In this document: positions 63,259 through 64,000 of the stretch, piece after piece
Position numbering within the stretch: the first letter of the stretch is position 1
How the letters are laid out: the number at the start of each line of letters is the position of its first letter
NCBI RefSeq assembly: GCF_001975985.1
Contig: NZ_MTQF01000001.1
Span: forward strand, 580,943 to 644,942
DNA from: [Flexibacter] sp. ATCC 35103
GTDB lineage: Bacteria; Bacteroidota; Bacteroidia; Flavobacteriales; Flavobacteriaceae
DNA length: 64,000 nt
Reading direction: 5' to 3'
The notes under the pieces: generated by a model
Seen by the model: the letters and a program-made list of their open reading frames with translations, nothing else
Databases searched by the model: none
Told to the model about the DNA's origin: nothing
Translations under genes and position numbers: made by a program

Positions 63259-63300
63259 CACCGATTAAACAAATTACTTTGTATAATCGGTGCTTTTATA
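63259..63300 (+). terminator. Hairpin terminator after thrC
   Basis: CACCGATTA / TAATCGGTG with an inner ACAAA/TTTGT stem; the following T-run is short. Confidence 0.7.
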
Positions 63301-63393
63301 ATTAAATTCCCCTCATTTTATAAATCATAATATTTTATTCTATCTGTTTTATTTTATAGTTCAATTGCATTAAAATCACAAAACAAACAATTA

Positions 63394-64000
63394 TGCCTCT
63401 ATTTAAAAACGACATAACGGATTATCTTAAAATGCATGAAATAAATTTTGAATATATTTCACATCTTCAAGATAAGACAATAACTTTTAAATGCCCTATT
63501 TGCAATATACGATTTTGTAATAAATGGAATAGCTTTAAAAAGAAGAGCAACTACAATTGTGAAAATTGTAAAAAAATTGCTGATTTTAATAATCTAAATT
63601 TAGGAACATTAATTAAACTCTATTCATTAGAAGGAACAGATGGTCGAACCAGGCCACATATCGATTTTAATTGTTTCAAATTAAATCATTTGAATGAAAA
63701 AGTTCGTTTGGAAAATCTATTTTCAAGAAAAGTTTGTCCAAAATGTAATTATGCGGTTATTACATGGACTCAAGATGAAATAATCAAATTAATATTTGAT
63801 CACAAATATGAATTAATTGAAGAACTCATCCCTTCAACAAATGCAAATACTACAATCATAATACAAGATAAAAGCAATTATTATTACATTACAACTCCAC
63901 ACCAATTAAATCAAAACATAAAGAACAATATTCATTTAAGTCCATTTACACCAAACAAGTTTAAAGCTGAAAATATTAAAAATTGGATAAAACTAAACAA
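63394..64000 (+). CDS. Zinc-ribbon protein of unknown function (3' end beyond window)
   Basis: At least 202 codons, open to the window end. Two CxxC pairs form a first zinc ribbon (CPIC and CENC) and a further CPKC appears about 80 residues later. After it comes TWTQDEIIKLIFDHKYELIEEL and a second cycle starts (FKAENIKNWIKLN), so the protein seems to be built of repeats, each a helix, a beta segment and a CxxC. This layout reminds me of zinc-ribbon repeats in phage-like or homing-endonuclease proteins, which is inference only. It is very AT-rich compared with thrC and probably accessory DNA. Confidence 0.65.

Overview
This window is chromosomal DNA from a member of the Bacteroidota, most likely a Flavobacterium close to the F. 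johnsoniae group. The evidence is low G+C, a SusC/SusD polysaccharide utilisation locus with a hybrid two-component regulator, DUF349, LUD and OstA-like genes typical of Flavobacteriia, a GyrA with Thr82 as in flavobacteria, and many promoters with the Bacteroidota -7 element TAnnTTTG. Most genes are ordinary core genes. I saw no tRNA, rRNA, CRISPR array, transposase or prophage module.

Layout. 1-5.5 kb: a DEAD-box helicase cut by the window edge, a secreted M14 peptidase, a small unknown gene and an XRE regulator, separated by repeat-rich spacers. 5.5-14 kb: Nudix and pyrE start 7 bases apart and diverge; then an SRPBCC protein, birA, rsfS-ftsH, and an envelope operon LUD-cdsA-psd-ACBP followed by a lipoprotein Mn-type superoxide dismutase. 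14-31 kb: a polysaccharide utilisation locus of unclear substrate (HTCS regulator, SusC, SusD, GH130, MFS transporter, unrecognised secreted barrel protein, GH13 glucosidase, opposing GH13 amylase lipoprotein). 31-40 kb: OstA-like protein, class III aminotransferase, TPR protein-aroE, an outer-membrane protein, DUF349 and OsmC. 40-49 kb: TPR lipid-exported protein and gyrA leftward, clpC and a retropepsin-RimK fusion rightward. 49-57 kb: DUF421, a translationally coupled padR-membrane protein-serine hydrolase operon, a SMI1/KNR4 protein with a repeat tail, a PiT/DUF47 phosphate pair and hutH. 57.6-63.2 kb: the threonine operon thrA-thrB-thrC, preceded by a 34-codon threonine-rich leader peptide. 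The window ends inside an AT-rich zinc-ribbon protein that looks accessory.

What stands out. (1) The unannotated Thr/Ile leader peptide in front of thrA. (2) Phased arrays of degenerate 7-mers or 8-mers in at least ten intergenic spacers, including directly in front of thrA, thrB and thrC. (3) Two palindromic GTGTACAC sites exactly 21 bp apart between the HTCS gene and susC, a strong operator candidate. (4) A PadR-like dyad just before padR. (5) Consensus -7 elements ending 4 bases before the ATG of pyrE and of the XRE gene, which predict leaderless mRNAs. (6) The unusual enzyme mixture of the utilisation locus.
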